DNA of 9,252 nucleotides from a bacterium (GTDB lineage: Bacteria > Hydrothermota > UBA3072 > B12-G15). The notes under the pieces were generated by a model, which searched no databases, was not told the DNA's origin, and saw nothing but the letters and a program-made list of their open reading frames with translations. A program made the translations under genes and the position numbers. Positions 1 through 6,847 of the stretch are shown in pieces; position 1 is the stretch's first letter; every line of letters begins with the position of its first letter. The stretch spans positions 1 to 9,252 of the forward strand of contig QNDZ01000058.1 of NCBI GenBank assembly GCA_003646055.1, given 5' to 3'.

Positions 1-399
1 CATATACTTGGTGAACTTGTTGAAAACATAAAAAAGAATGAAAAATCCCTTAAGAAGATATCCCAGTTTTCCCTTTCACTGGGCGAATTCCTATCTTTCC
101 TTTCTGGTGAAATAGAGGAACTCAATTCAATAACCAAGGGAAGTATGGAGTCCATGAGAAGGGGAATAGAAGAGATAAGGAAAATAAGGAAAGACATCAA
201 ATCTTCACTTAATGGTGCAATACAGAATGGTGAAAAGGTAGGAGAACTCCTTGATTCTATAAACAATATTCTCCATACAATGAACGAATTTGAGGGATTT
301 GTTGAAACGATTTCACGCTCCCTATCTGAATTCATGGGAATTGTGGATATGTTCAGTCTTGATATCCTGAGAAACAAAGATGTTGAAAAGAAGGTTTGA
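1..399 (+). CDS. C-terminal fragment of a coiled-coil protein, possibly a methyl-accepting chemotaxis-like protein
   Basis: The frame is open from base 1, so the gene begins upstream of the window; 132 C-terminal residues are visible, ending at TGA 397-399. The fragment is almost entirely amphipathic helix with heptad-like spacing of Ile/Leu and many Lys/Glu (for example the stretch around IEEIRKIRKDIKSSL). There is no membrane segment and no catalytic motif. Long helices followed by a short tail with an F-S-L-D-I element recall the descending half and the end of chemoreceptor signalling domains, but the diagnostic hairpin tip is not in the window, so this assignment is only an inference. It could equally be another coiled-coil signalling or structural protein. 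Its last 20 bases overlap the start of the small membrane ORF that follows, which suggests co-translation. Confidence 0.6.
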   Translation, partial: HILGELVENIKKNEKSLKKISQFSLSLGEFLSFLSGEIEELNSITKGSMESMRRGIEEIRKIRKDIKSSLNGAIQNGEKVGELLDSINNILHTMNEFEGFVETISRSLSEFMGIVDMFSLDILRNKDVEKKV

Positions 400-499
400 A
401 AGAAGAAAATACAGAACCTTTCACCCTCTTCTGATAGTAGGGTTGCTGGTATTTGTTATCTACATACTTATAATGTTAAAAAAGATATCAGGGAGGTGA
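380..499 (+). CDS. Small single-helix membrane protein (39 aa), translationally coupled to trpS
   Basis: ATG at 380 opens a 39-codon frame ending at TGA 497-499. An in-frame TGA at 368-370 bounds it upstream, so 380 (or TTG 383) is the only sensible start. The first 14 residues are strongly basic (MLKRRFERRKYR), followed by one hydrophobic helix (PLLIVGLLVFVIYILIML, about residues 16-33) and a short basic tail (KKISGR). This pattern predicts an N-terminus-in membrane peptide. The frame overlaps the preceding gene by 20 bases and stops 1 base before the trpS ATG, with the trpS ribosome binding site inside its last codons. The ribosome binding site of the ORF itself is weak, consistent with coupling to the upstream gene. 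It has no Trp codon, so it is not a tryptophan attenuation leader. I do not recognise a family. It might be a bitopic small protein or a remnant, but it fills the only gap between two genes exactly. Confidence 0.6.
   Translation: MLKRRFERRKYRTFHPLLIVGLLVFVIYILIMLKKISGR
491..499 (+). promoter_or_regulatory. Ribosome binding site of trpS overlapping the stop of the small ORF
   Basis: GGGAGGTGA precedes ATG 501 with four bases between the GGAGG core and the start. The same bases encode the last two codons (ggg agg) and the TGA stop of the 39-codon frame. A ribosome ending there would be placed on the trpS start, so translation of the two is probably coupled. Confidence 0.8.
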
Positions 500-500
500 T

Positions 501-1481
501 ATGGAACGTGTATTGAGCGGACTGAGACCAACTGGCAGAATACATATCGGGAATTATTTCGGTGCACTTGTAAACTGGGTGAGGTTCCAGGACGAATATA
601 AATGCTTCTATGAAGTGGCTGATTGGCATGCATTAACAACAATGTATCCTGAATCAAAAAAGTTTAGAGGACTGATAAGGGAAACTGTTTTAGACTGGCT
701 CACCGTAGGAATAGACCCTGAAAAGTCTGTTCTTTTTGTCCAGTCTGATGTAAAGGAACATGCAGAATTACATCTTCTGTTTTCCATGCTGGTAACAATA
801 CCAAGGCTTCAAAGAAATCCTACTATCAAAGAGGTTGTGAAAGACCTTCATATGGAGGATAAAATTTCATATGGTTTATTAGGTTATCCTGTTCTTCAAG
901 CATCTGATGTTCTTATTTACAGGCCACAAAAGGTTCCCATTGGTGAAGACCAATTGCCCCATCTTGAACTCACCAGAGAGATAGCAAGAAGGTTCAACCA
1001 CCTTTATGGTGAAACGTTCCCTGAGCCTGAACCCATACTCACAAAGACAAAAAGAATACCAGGTATTGATGGAAGGAAGATGTCAAAATCATATGGCAAT
1101 GCAATCTACATAACTGAACCTCCAGAAGAGGTGGAGAAAAAGATTATGCAGGCGTTCACAGACCCAGAAAAAATCAAGAAAGATGACCCTGGCCATCCTG
1201 AGGGTTGTGTTGTCTTTGCCTATAGAAGTGCCATTGATGAGGATGGCACTAAAGATCTTGAAAAAAAGTGCCGTGCAGGAGAGATAGGTTGTGTCCAGTG
1301 CAAACGAGAAACTGCAAAAATAATGAATGAGTTTCTTGACAAATTCAGAAAAAGGAGGGAAGAATTAAAGAGCGTGGATGTTAACTCCATACTCAAAGAG
1401 GGTGCTGAAAAGGCAAGGGAATTTGCCCGTGAAACCATGCAAATAGTCAGAGAAAGGATGGGGATGTGGTCAAGAGACTGA
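501..1481 (+). CDS. trpS: Tryptophanyl-tRNA synthetase, iron-sulfur cluster type
   Basis: Class I aminoacyl-tRNA synthetase that charges tRNA-Trp with tryptophan using ATP in the cytoplasm. The 326-residue length fits bacterial TrpRS. Visible motifs are the N-terminal SGLRPTG followed by the HIGH-type signature HIGN (residues 15-18), the VPIGEDQ and HLELTREIARRFN block (about 145-166) used in substrate recognition and dimer contacts, and KMSKS (193-197). After the catalytic core, Cys236, Cys257, Cys264 and Cys267 form C-x20-C-x6-C-x2-C. This closely resembles the C-x22-C-x6-C-x2-C motif that binds a [4Fe-4S] cluster near the anticodon-binding region in Thermotoga maritima TrpRS; cluster binding here is inferred. 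The start is set by GGAGGTGA just upstream. The last 16 bases overlap the next gene. No T-box or other leader fits upstream, since coding sequence abuts the start. Confidence 0.97.
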   Translation: MERVLSGLRPTGRIHIGNYFGALVNWVRFQDEYKCFYEVADWHALTTMYPESKKFRGLIRETVLDWLTVGIDPEKSVLFVQSDVKEHAELHLLFSMLVTIPRLQRNPTIKEVVKDLHMEDKISYGLLGYPVLQASDVLIYRPQKVPIGEDQLPHLELTREIARRFNHLYGETFPEPEPILTKTKRIPGIDGRKMSKSYGNAIYITEPPEEVEKKIMQAFTDPEKIKKDDPGHPEGCVVFAYRSAIDEDGTKDLEKKCRAGEIGCVQCKRETAKIMNEFLDKFRKRREELKSVDVNSILKEGAEKAREFARETMQIVRERMGMWSRD

Positions 1482-2821
1482 TTATACCACTCATTCTTTT
1501 ATTCACCTGTTGCTTCAGGCACAATGATGCCCTGTACATATTCTTTTCAAGCCCATGGCACAATTTAAGCCCATATGGAACCCCACTTCCTCCTGAATAC
1601 CAGGCAAGATTCACCCTCTATGAACCTCTTGTCTGGGTAAAGGTGAATGGATATATTCCTGCACTGGCAAAGTCATGGGTTACCATTGATGATACCACAT
1701 GGGTCTTTCACCTTGTCACAAACGCAGTATTCCACGATGGTACCAGATTCACTGCAGGGGATGTTGTTTACTCATTCAAAAACTATATGGAGAAAAATCC
1801 CGATGAAAAAAGAAACTTCTATATTAAAAGCATAGTACCGCTTGATAGTTTTACAGTGAAATTCATCCTTCACAGAAACAATCCTTTATTTCTTCCCATG
1901 GTTTCTTCAGTTCCCATTGTATCTAAAACCCTTGAAGGCACGGGGCCTTATTTTCTTTACAGTGCAAAGACTGACACCATTATACTGAAGCGATTCAGGG
2001 GATACAGAAATCCCGTTCCATTTGAGTATCAATACATAATATCAATTGGGGATGCAGAAAAAAGGGTTGAGGCACTCTCTGGGGTAAATTATGGAGTGGC
2101 ATTCAGGATAAATCCAGGAATAAACATGGATAAGTTACCCGGAGGCTTGAATACCAGAAGAGTAAAGACATACGCACTGAAATACATTGCATTCAGCAAT
2201 CCTGGAAGGCTGGAAAAGGAAATCAGGCATATCATCTATTATGCAACAAGGAAACTTGATTTTACACCATCAGGGGAAATGATTTACCAGTTTGTTCCAC
2301 TCCTCAGTAATTTTTACTCACCTGTAATAGAGGATTCACTTGAGAATCTCTGCAAAAAGGCGAGTATTAAACCATTGAAAAAACCTGTAACACTATCACT
2401 TGTCCACTGGATTACCATCAAGAACGAAGGAGAAATGATAAAAAATGCCCTTGAGCCTTACAATATAAATACAAAACTTATCTCTGTAAATAATATTGAA
2501 GAATGGATGAAGAAGATAAAACAGGCAGACATGTTTATAATCACTGTATTTTTTGACCCCAATGATATAGTCGGTGTATGGTTGAATGTTTTTGAGGAAT
2601 TTGTTAATTCAAAAAGGATAAGAAATTACCTCAAGGGGGTTAAGCCTGAAAGTTTCATAGAATTGAAGAAAAACTCTGACAGGATTCAATGGATGCTCTT
2701 TGAAGAAATGCCACTGATTCCGCTCTATAACAGGGTGGAGACCATGGTTTATACAAACAACATCAGTTTTGAAACGTTTCCAGAACAATTTATCCCATTT
2801 TATAGTATTAAGAAGAAATAG
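1466..2821 (+). CDS. Extracytoplasmic solute-binding protein, family 5 (oligopeptide/dipeptide type)
   Basis: Periplasmic or lipid-anchored binding component of the DppA/OppA class. The start is GTG 1466; the ATG two bases earlier is in the trpS frame, and AAAGGA at 1453-1458 gives a suitable ribosome binding site. The N-terminus (MVKRLIIPLILLFTCC) is a signal peptide ending in two cysteines, C15-C16, which may serve as a loose lipobox. The family 5 hallmark follows: TLYEPLVW, then PALAKSW, DDTTWVFHL, then FHDGTRFTAGDVVYSF, and later GTGPYFL. At 451 residues it is shorter than the usual 500-600, with the second lobe compressed (the usual P-x-Y-W step reads RGYRNP). No cognate DppBC/OppBC-type permease or DppDF-type ATPase is in the window; the ABC pair downstream is of the ABC-2 class, which does not normally use binding proteins. 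The ligand is unknown. It overlaps trpS by 16 bases. Confidence 0.9.
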   Translation: MVKRLIIPLILLFTCCFRHNDALYIFFSSPWHNLSPYGTPLPPEYQARFTLYEPLVWVKVNGYIPALAKSWVTIDDTTWVFHLVTNAVFHDGTRFTAGDVVYSFKNYMEKNPDEKRNFYIKSIVPLDSFTVKFILHRNNPLFLPMVSSVPIVSKTLEGTGPYFLYSAKTDTIILKRFRGYRNPVPFEYQYIISIGDAEKRVEALSGVNYGVAFRINPGINMDKLPGGLNTRRVKTYALKYIAFSNPGRLEKEIRHIIYYATRKLDFTPSGEMIYQFVPLLSNFYSPVIEDSLENLCKKASIKPLKKPVTLSLVHWITIKNEGEMIKNALEPYNINTKLISVNNIEEWMKKIKQADMFIITVFFDPNDIVGVWLNVFEEFVNSKRIRNYLKGVKPESFIELKKNSDRIQWMLFEEMPLIPLYNRVETMVYTNNISFETFPEQFIPFYSIKKK

Positions 2822-2824
2822 ACC

Positions 2825-3925
2825 ATGGATAGAAGGGACTTTTTGAAGTTGATAATCAGCGCCACAATCCTGACTGGAACAGGGCTTTCCACAAAAAAGG
2901 ATACAAAAGAGGCATACTTTTATGAAAAACTGGAGAATAAAAAGGTAAGATGCACAAATTGTCCCCATGAATGTGTTTTAAGACCCGGAGAAATAGGATT
3001 TTGCAGGGCAAGGAAAAACATAGACGGTAAACTATACTCTCTTGCTTACGGGAATCCCTGCGCTGTACATATTGACCCCATTGAAAAAAAGCCTTTGTTC
3101 CACTTTTTACCAGGAACCACTGCCTTTTCCATAGCAACTGCTGGTTGCAATTTCAGGTGCAAGTTCTGTCAAAACTACCAGATTTCCCAGAAATCGCCTG
3201 ATGAAACCGTTAATCAGGAACTTTCACCAGAGGATATTGTTCAGAATGTTCTCTACTACAGAAGAAAATATAATATCTCCTCAATAGCATATACATATAC
3301 TGAACCCGGAATCTTTTACGAATACATGCTTGATACCTCTGAAAAGGCAAAAAAATATGGGATTAAGAATATATATCACTCAAATGGTTACCTTAATGAG
3401 AAACCACTTTTAAGACTTACAAAATACCTTGATGGTGCAAACATTGATTTGAAATTCTTCAATGAAAAAACATATCAGGATATGTCAATGGGTCATCTTG
3501 AACCTGTTCTTGAAACATTAAAAACATTACACAGAGAAGGGGTTCATCTTGAGATCACAAACCTTGTTATACCACAGGTGAATGACAATTTTGATGAAAT
3601 TAAAAGGATGGTGAAATGGATTAAATCCAATCTTGGCAGGGACATACCCATTCACTTCTCAAGGTTCTTCCCCACCTACAAGTTGACTAACCTGCCTCCA
3701 ACACCCGTATCCACGGTTGAGAGGGCAAGGGCACTTGCGCTAAATCTGGGAATGCATTATGTTTATATAGGGAATGTACCCGCTGGTCATCCTGGTGAAA
3801 ACACCTACTGCCCGAAATGTAAAAGAACCTTGATAAGGAGATTGGGTTTTATGGTGGTTGAAAATAATCTTGTGGATGGTAAATGCCCATACTGTGGAAC
3901 TCCCATAAAGGGGGTGTGGGGATGA
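2825..3925 (+). CDS. amrS: Radical SAM enzyme of the AmmeMemoRadiSam family, with a twin-arginine-like leader
   Basis: The sequence follows the AmrS/PflA-like radical SAM family closely. A leading cysteine set C43-T-N-C46-P-H-E-C50 with C60, then LAYGNPCAVHIDPIEKKPL, is followed by the [4Fe-4S]/SAM motif C108-x3-C112-x2-C115 (GCNFRCKFCQN). Further on are AYTYTEPGIF, GANIDLKFF and FHPTY-like FFPTYKLT, and a C-terminal zinc-ribbon-like pair C329-x2-C332 and C354-x2-C357. The family reaction is poorly defined; its usual partners are Memo and AMMECR1 proteins, and neither is in this window. The odd part is the N-terminus: MDRRDFLKLIISATILTG matches the twin-arginine pattern R-R-x-F-L-K plus a hydrophobic stretch, before the point where family members usually begin (EAYFYEKLENKKVRC). 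No start codon after the hydrophobic segment could remove it. The gene starts 3 bases after the previous stop, with a weak ribosome binding site. Confidence 0.9.
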   Translation: MDRRDFLKLIISATILTGTGLSTKKDTKEAYFYEKLENKKVRCTNCPHECVLRPGEIGFCRARKNIDGKLYSLAYGNPCAVHIDPIEKKPLFHFLPGTTAFSIATAGCNFRCKFCQNYQISQKSPDETVNQELSPEDIVQNVLYYRRKYNISSIAYTYTEPGIFYEYMLDTSEKAKKYGIKNIYHSNGYLNEKPLLRLTKYLDGANIDLKFFNEKTYQDMSMGHLEPVLETLKTLHREGVHLEITNLVIPQVNDNFDEIKRMVKWIKSNLGRDIPIHFSRFFPTYKLTNLPPTPVSTVERARALALNLGMHYVYIGNVPAGHPGENTYCPKCKRTLIRRLGFMVVENNLVDGKCPYCGTPIKGVWG

Positions 3926-4824
3926 ACATCCTTGAAGTGAATCACCTTAAGAAATACTACAGGTCGCCCTTTCTGAGAAAAAGGGTAAGGGCAGTTGAAG
4001 ATATCAGTTTCGCTGTGAAGCAGGGTGAGATTTTCGGGCTTCTTGGACCTAATGGTGCTGGTAAAACAACAACTCTCAAATCCATAGTTGGTCTTCTGAA
4101 ACCTGATGGAGGAGAGATTAGGTTGTTCGGAAGACCCCTGGATATTTCCCGGAGGGAGAGAATTGGATTTCTACCCGAAAACCCTTACTTCTACAGGCAT
4201 CTTACAGGATATGAGTTGCTTAGTTTTTATGCCCATCTCTTTAATAAACACATAACAGCTAAAAAAATAAAAGAAATACTTGAAATGGTTGGCCTGGAAC
4301 ATGCCATGCATAGAAAGGTTGGAAGTTATTCAAAGGGCATGCTCCAGAGGGTAGGGTTTGCACAGGCAATTCTGAACGACCCTGATTTTATTATCCTTGA
4401 TGAACCAATGAGCGGTCTTGACCCCATAGGGAGAAAGGAGATGAAGGACTGGATATTCAAACTGAAATCTGAAGGTAAAACCATCCTCTTCTCCTCTCAC
4501 ATCCTTCCTGATGTTGAGATGATATGTGACAGGGTTGCTATTATTTACAGGGGAAGGGTTGTGAGCACTGGTGTTCTATCAGAAATCTTACAGGAGAAGG
4601 TAAGATTTATAGAAGTCACAATAGAGGGACTGGATGAAAAGACCCTTGAAACCTTTGGGAAGGTATTCAGGTCTGGCGATAAACTCATGCTCAGGCTAAC
4701 CAGCGAGGAGGAGAAGGACAGGTTGGTAAGTTTTGTTATTGAGAAAGGTGGAAGGATTATATCTGTGGCACCTTACCGAAAAACGCTTGAAGAACACTTT
4801 ATGGAAACACTGGAGGCACAATGA
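3922..4824 (+). CDS. ABC transporter ATP-binding protein, ABC-2 class
   Basis: Cytoplasmic ATPase that would drive the membrane partner encoded immediately downstream. It has 300 residues from ATG 3922. This start makes an ATGA overlap with the previous gene and has AGGGGGTG at 3909-3916 as ribosome binding site; an upstream in-frame ATG at 3883 lies within the radical SAM gene and lacks such a site. Motifs in order: Walker A GPNGAGKT (42-49), FLPENP in place of a canonical Q-loop (Glu86), signature YSKGMLQR (136-143), Walker B FIILDEP (156-162), D-loop SGLDP (164-168), and H-loop His193 (SSHILPDVE). The KGMLQR signature is typical of ATPases paired with ABC-2 membrane proteins such as NosF, GldA and CcmA types. 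The roughly 80-residue C-terminal extension is also usual for them. The substrate is unknown. Confidence 0.95.
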   Translation: MNILEVNHLKKYYRSPFLRKRVRAVEDISFAVKQGEIFGLLGPNGAGKTTTLKSIVGLLKPDGGEIRLFGRPLDISRRERIGFLPENPYFYRHLTGYELLSFYAHLFNKHITAKKIKEILEMVGLEHAMHRKVGSYSKGMLQRVGFAQAILNDPDFIILDEPMSGLDPIGRKEMKDWIFKLKSEGKTILFSSHILPDVEMICDRVAIIYRGRVVSTGVLSEILQEKVRFIEVTIEGLDEKTLETFGKVFRSGDKLMLRLTSEEEKDRLVSFVIEKGGRIISVAPYRKTLEEHFMETLEAQ

Positions 4825-5588
4825 AGAGCATACTTGGGATAGGTATAAATACATTTAAGGAAGGGCTGAGGGACAAAACACTCCTTTCTGTTTCCATCTC
4901 TGGCTTCCTTTTGATTGCTGCCTCCAGAATACTTGTGCCCATAAGCATTGGAGAATCCTACAGGGTTATAACAGACTTTGGTCTTGCCCTTGTTGAGGTG
5001 TTCTCTGTTCTTTTAACCATATTCATTGGAACAAGGATCCTCTATGATGAAATTGAAAGAAAAACCATTTACACAGTTGTTACAAAACCTGTAAGGATTT
5101 CAGAGTTTCTAATCGGGAAACTCTTTGGTCTAACCCTCCTTGTGTTTTCAATTCAATTCCTACTATTTCTTACAATCTTTCTCTTTTCAAAGATATACCT
5201 CCACTTTGTGTTCTGGAGGGTATTTGTATGGTTTTTCTTCCTCTTCTTTGAGATGCTTATACTGAATGGTGTTGCAATCCTTCTCTCAACATTCACCACC
5301 CCCATCACATCAGGGCTCATCTCCATGCTCATATACATCATAGCAAACACCTCCAATTACCTCAAAGAATTAAGCCAGATGGTGAAATTGCCCATTTTCA
5401 CCTATATCGCAAACTTTCTCTATTACTTCCTTCCCAACTTCACCCTTACCAATGTAAAAACAGAGATACTCTATAATCTACCCATTGATAAAGGGCTTTA
5501 TCTGTTTGCACCTTCCTACAGCATCATGTATGTTGTTTTTCTTCTAACGATTGCCACCATGCTTTTTGAAAAGAGGGAGTTCTACTGA
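4821..5588 (+). CDS. ABC-2 type transporter permease (NosY-like)
   Basis: Integral membrane partner of the preceding ATPase, 255 residues. Hydrophobic segments are visible at about residues 20-38, 52-72, 98-122, 130-155, 163-178 and 228-248, a layout of around six helices as in ABC-2 permeases. After the second helix the stretch YDEIERKTIYTVVTKPVRISEFLIGKL (split: YDEIERKTIYTVV, TKPVRISEFLIGKL) matches the conserved cytoplasmic loop of the NosY/COG1277 group, with R-x-x-F-L-x-G-K preceding helix three. The C-terminus ends in EKREFY, like the F-x-x-R-D/E-F tail of the group. It starts at ATG 4821, inside an ATGA overlap with the ATPase gene, and GGAGG at 4812-4816 is the ribosome binding site. 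Such pairs can export molecules or act on envelope assembly; nothing here identifies the substrate. The next gene overlaps by one base, suggesting it belongs to the same complex or pathway. Confidence 0.93.
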   Translation: MKSILGIGINTFKEGLRDKTLLSVSISGFLLIAASRILVPISIGESYRVITDFGLALVEVFSVLLTIFIGTRILYDEIERKTIYTVVTKPVRISEFLIGKLFGLTLLVFSIQFLLFLTIFLFSKIYLHFVFWRVFVWFFFLFFEMLILNGVAILLSTFTTPITSGLISMLIYIIANTSNYLKELSQMVKLPIFTYIANFLYYFLPNFTLTNVKTEILYNLPIDKGLYLFAPSYSIMYVVFLLTIATMLFEKREFY

Positions 5589-6367
5589 TGAAGAAACTGG
5601 GGGGCTTCGTGATAATCATAATCTCACTATTCGTATCTGTGCTCTTTGTAAAGTCTTTTGAAGACAGAAAGAAATCATTTACAGGTGAAAAACTCCTCTT
5701 CTTCCCCTCTGGTAAATTTATACAGGGTGTGGCATGTGGTTACAATAACTTCCTTGCAGACCTTCTCTGGATAAGGGGTGGTGTTTACTATGGTGGACAG
5801 AAGTTAAAGCACGGAAGCCTTGAATACCTTTATCACATGTTCAATGTTATAACCGACCTTGATCCAAAATTCGTCAATGCATACACAACAGGTGGTATGT
5901 TTCTCTTTGATGACCTGCATTCTCTGGAGATGTCCATGAAACTGCTGGATAAGGGGATCTATAACAACCCTACCAACTGGTATGTTCCATTTATGAAGGG
6001 ATTCATCCTCTACCTTGCAGAAAAATACGACATGGCATACAGGTGGTTTATGGTTGCAAGCCTTTTTGAGACCAAAAGGGGTATGGCCTTCAAGTTTGCT
6101 AATTGGTGTTTACAAAAGGAGAAAGGACCTGAGATGACATTAAAATTCTGGGAAGACCTTTACAACTCAACTGGAAACAAATGGATGAGGGAAAAGGCAG
6201 TGAAGGGAATTTCCCGTGTTATTCTGTATGCAGCAGTGAAGTATAGAAGGGAGAAAGGTGAATGGCCAGAAAATATTGTTGTACTTGTTAAGTCTGGATA
6301 TCTACCCTATGTCCCTTCACTGGGTGGAAAATATTTCATTCTCAAGGAAGGAGAGGTTTTATGGTAA
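5588..6367 (+). CDS. Membrane-anchored helical-repeat-like (TPR-like) protein of unknown function
   Basis: A 259-residue protein beginning at ATG 5588 in a TGATG junction with the permease gene; GAGGGAGT at 5573-5580 is the ribosome binding site. MKK plus a hydrophobic stretch (about residues 6-22) forms a non-cleaved anchor or a signal peptide, putting the rest outside the cytoplasm. The segment FLADLLWIRGGVYYGG (about 55-70) and the following helices (ITDLDPKFVNAYT, LDKGIYNNPTNWYVPFMKGF, LAEKYDMAYRWFMVA) have the Asp-Pro-x-Phe/Asn-Pro-x-Asn turns and small/aromatic spacing of tetratricopeptide-like helical pairs. The C-terminal part (YRREKGEWPEN, LVKSGYLPYVP, then GGKYFIL) resembles the tail element found in type II pseudopilins and in some TPR proteins (G-x-x-P ... 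L-x-x-x-G-Y-L ... P ... G-x-x-Y). I do not recognise a named family. Position directly after the permease suggests an envelope partner of the ABC transporter. Confidence 0.82.
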   Translation: MKKLGGFVIIIISLFVSVLFVKSFEDRKKSFTGEKLLFFPSGKFIQGVACGYNNFLADLLWIRGGVYYGGQKLKHGSLEYLYHMFNVITDLDPKFVNAYTTGGMFLFDDLHSLEMSMKLLDKGIYNNPTNWYVPFMKGFILYLAEKYDMAYRWFMVASLFETKRGMAFKFANWCLQKEKGPEMTLKFWEDLYNSTGNKWMREKAVKGISRVILYAAVKYRREKGEWPENIVVLVKSGYLPYVPSLGGKYFILKEGEVLW

Positions 6368-6837
6368 TCGGGATTATTTCTGATACACACGACAACATCC
6401 CTGCATTGAGAGAGGGAATAAAGATACTCAAAGAAAGGGGGATTTCCTGTGTTTTCCATCTTGGCGACATAATCTCTCCATTCATGGTGAAGGAACTTGA
6501 TGTACCCTGTGTTTACGCTGTGTTCGGGAACAATGACGGTGACAAACTTCTCCTGAAGGAAAGGTTTTCTGAAAGGGGATTCAGGATATTCAAAGGACCA
6601 CACAGGATTGTTTATAATGGCAAAAAAATTCTGATGATGCATGAACCGTTCCAGTTAAACAGGTTCAAAAGGGAAGACTTTGACCTGATTCTCTTTGGAC
6701 ACACACACAGGGTCTACATTGATGAAGATAAAACCCTTGTAATTAATCCAGGTGCATTGTCAGGATACCTTGCTCATGAAAAAACCCTTGTTATACTTGA
6801 CCTCAACACAATGAAACCAGAATTAATAAAACTCTAA
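6361..6837 (+). CDS. MJ0936/YfcE-type metallophosphoesterase
   Basis: A compact 158-residue calcineurin-like phosphoesterase of the MJ0936/YfcE phosphodiesterase family, cytoplasmic and dependent on two metal ions. All metal and catalytic motifs are present: ISDTHDN (D8, H10), HLGDI (D36), FGNNDG (N57/N58, D59), MMHEP (H94), FGHTHR (H114, H116) and VINPGALSG (N129). The length is normal for the single-domain family. Known members hydrolyse model phosphodiesters, and their physiological substrates are mostly unsettled, so the product name should stay general. The gene begins at ATG 6361, overlapping the end of the previous gene by 7 bases, behind GGAAGGAGAGG. It is followed after 10 bases by the DUF4139 gene. 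Its position two genes before a CHASE2 sensor leaves room for a role in nucleotide signalling, but that is inference. Confidence 0.93.
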   Translation: MVIGIISDTHDNIPALREGIKILKERGISCVFHLGDIISPFMVKELDVPCVYAVFGNNDGDKLLLKERFSERGFRIFKGPHRIVYNGKKILMMHEPFQLNRFKREDFDLILFGHTHRVYIDEDKTLVINPGALSGYLAHEKTLVILDLNTMKPELIKL

Positions 6838-6843
6838 GGAGGT
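6836..6843 (+). promoter_or_regulatory. Ribosome binding site that decides the DUF4139 start
   Basis: AAGGAGGT at 6836-6843 is a near-perfect anti-16S match placed five bases before ATG 6848. A GTG at 6842 in the same frame would lie inside this site, so ATG 6848 is the better start. The site overlaps the TAA (6835-6837) of the phosphoesterase gene. Confidence 0.85.
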
Positions 6844-6847
6844 GCTT

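Noticed and set aside
400..500. Possible T-box, riboswitch or tryptophan attenuator before trpS
   Set aside because: The stretch is covered by an open frame, is only about 100 bases long, has no Trp codons, and shows neither a T-box sequence nor terminator hairpin.
1227..1250. Perfect 8-bp inverted repeat AGTGCCAT / ATGGCACT with an 8-base loop, inside trpS
   Set aside because: It could form a hairpin, but no T-run follows and it lies in the middle of a well-conserved coding region (residues around SAIDEDGTK). I do not call it a terminator or regulatory element.
2609..2968. Minus-strand frame of 119 codons
   Set aside because: It lies across the end of the solute-binding gene and the start of the radical SAM gene, both supported by family motifs, and its translation shows no recognisable domain.
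3883..3921. In-frame ATG upstream of the ABC ATPase that would add 13 residues
   Set aside because: It lies inside the radical SAM zinc-ribbon codons, the added residues do not resemble an ABC N-terminus, and ATG 3922 has a good ribosome binding site and an ATGA junction.
4174..4182. Loss of the Q-loop glutamine in the ABC ATPase (Glu in FLPENP)
   Set aside because: This substitution is common in ABC-2 class ATPases, so it is not evidence of an inactive enzyme.
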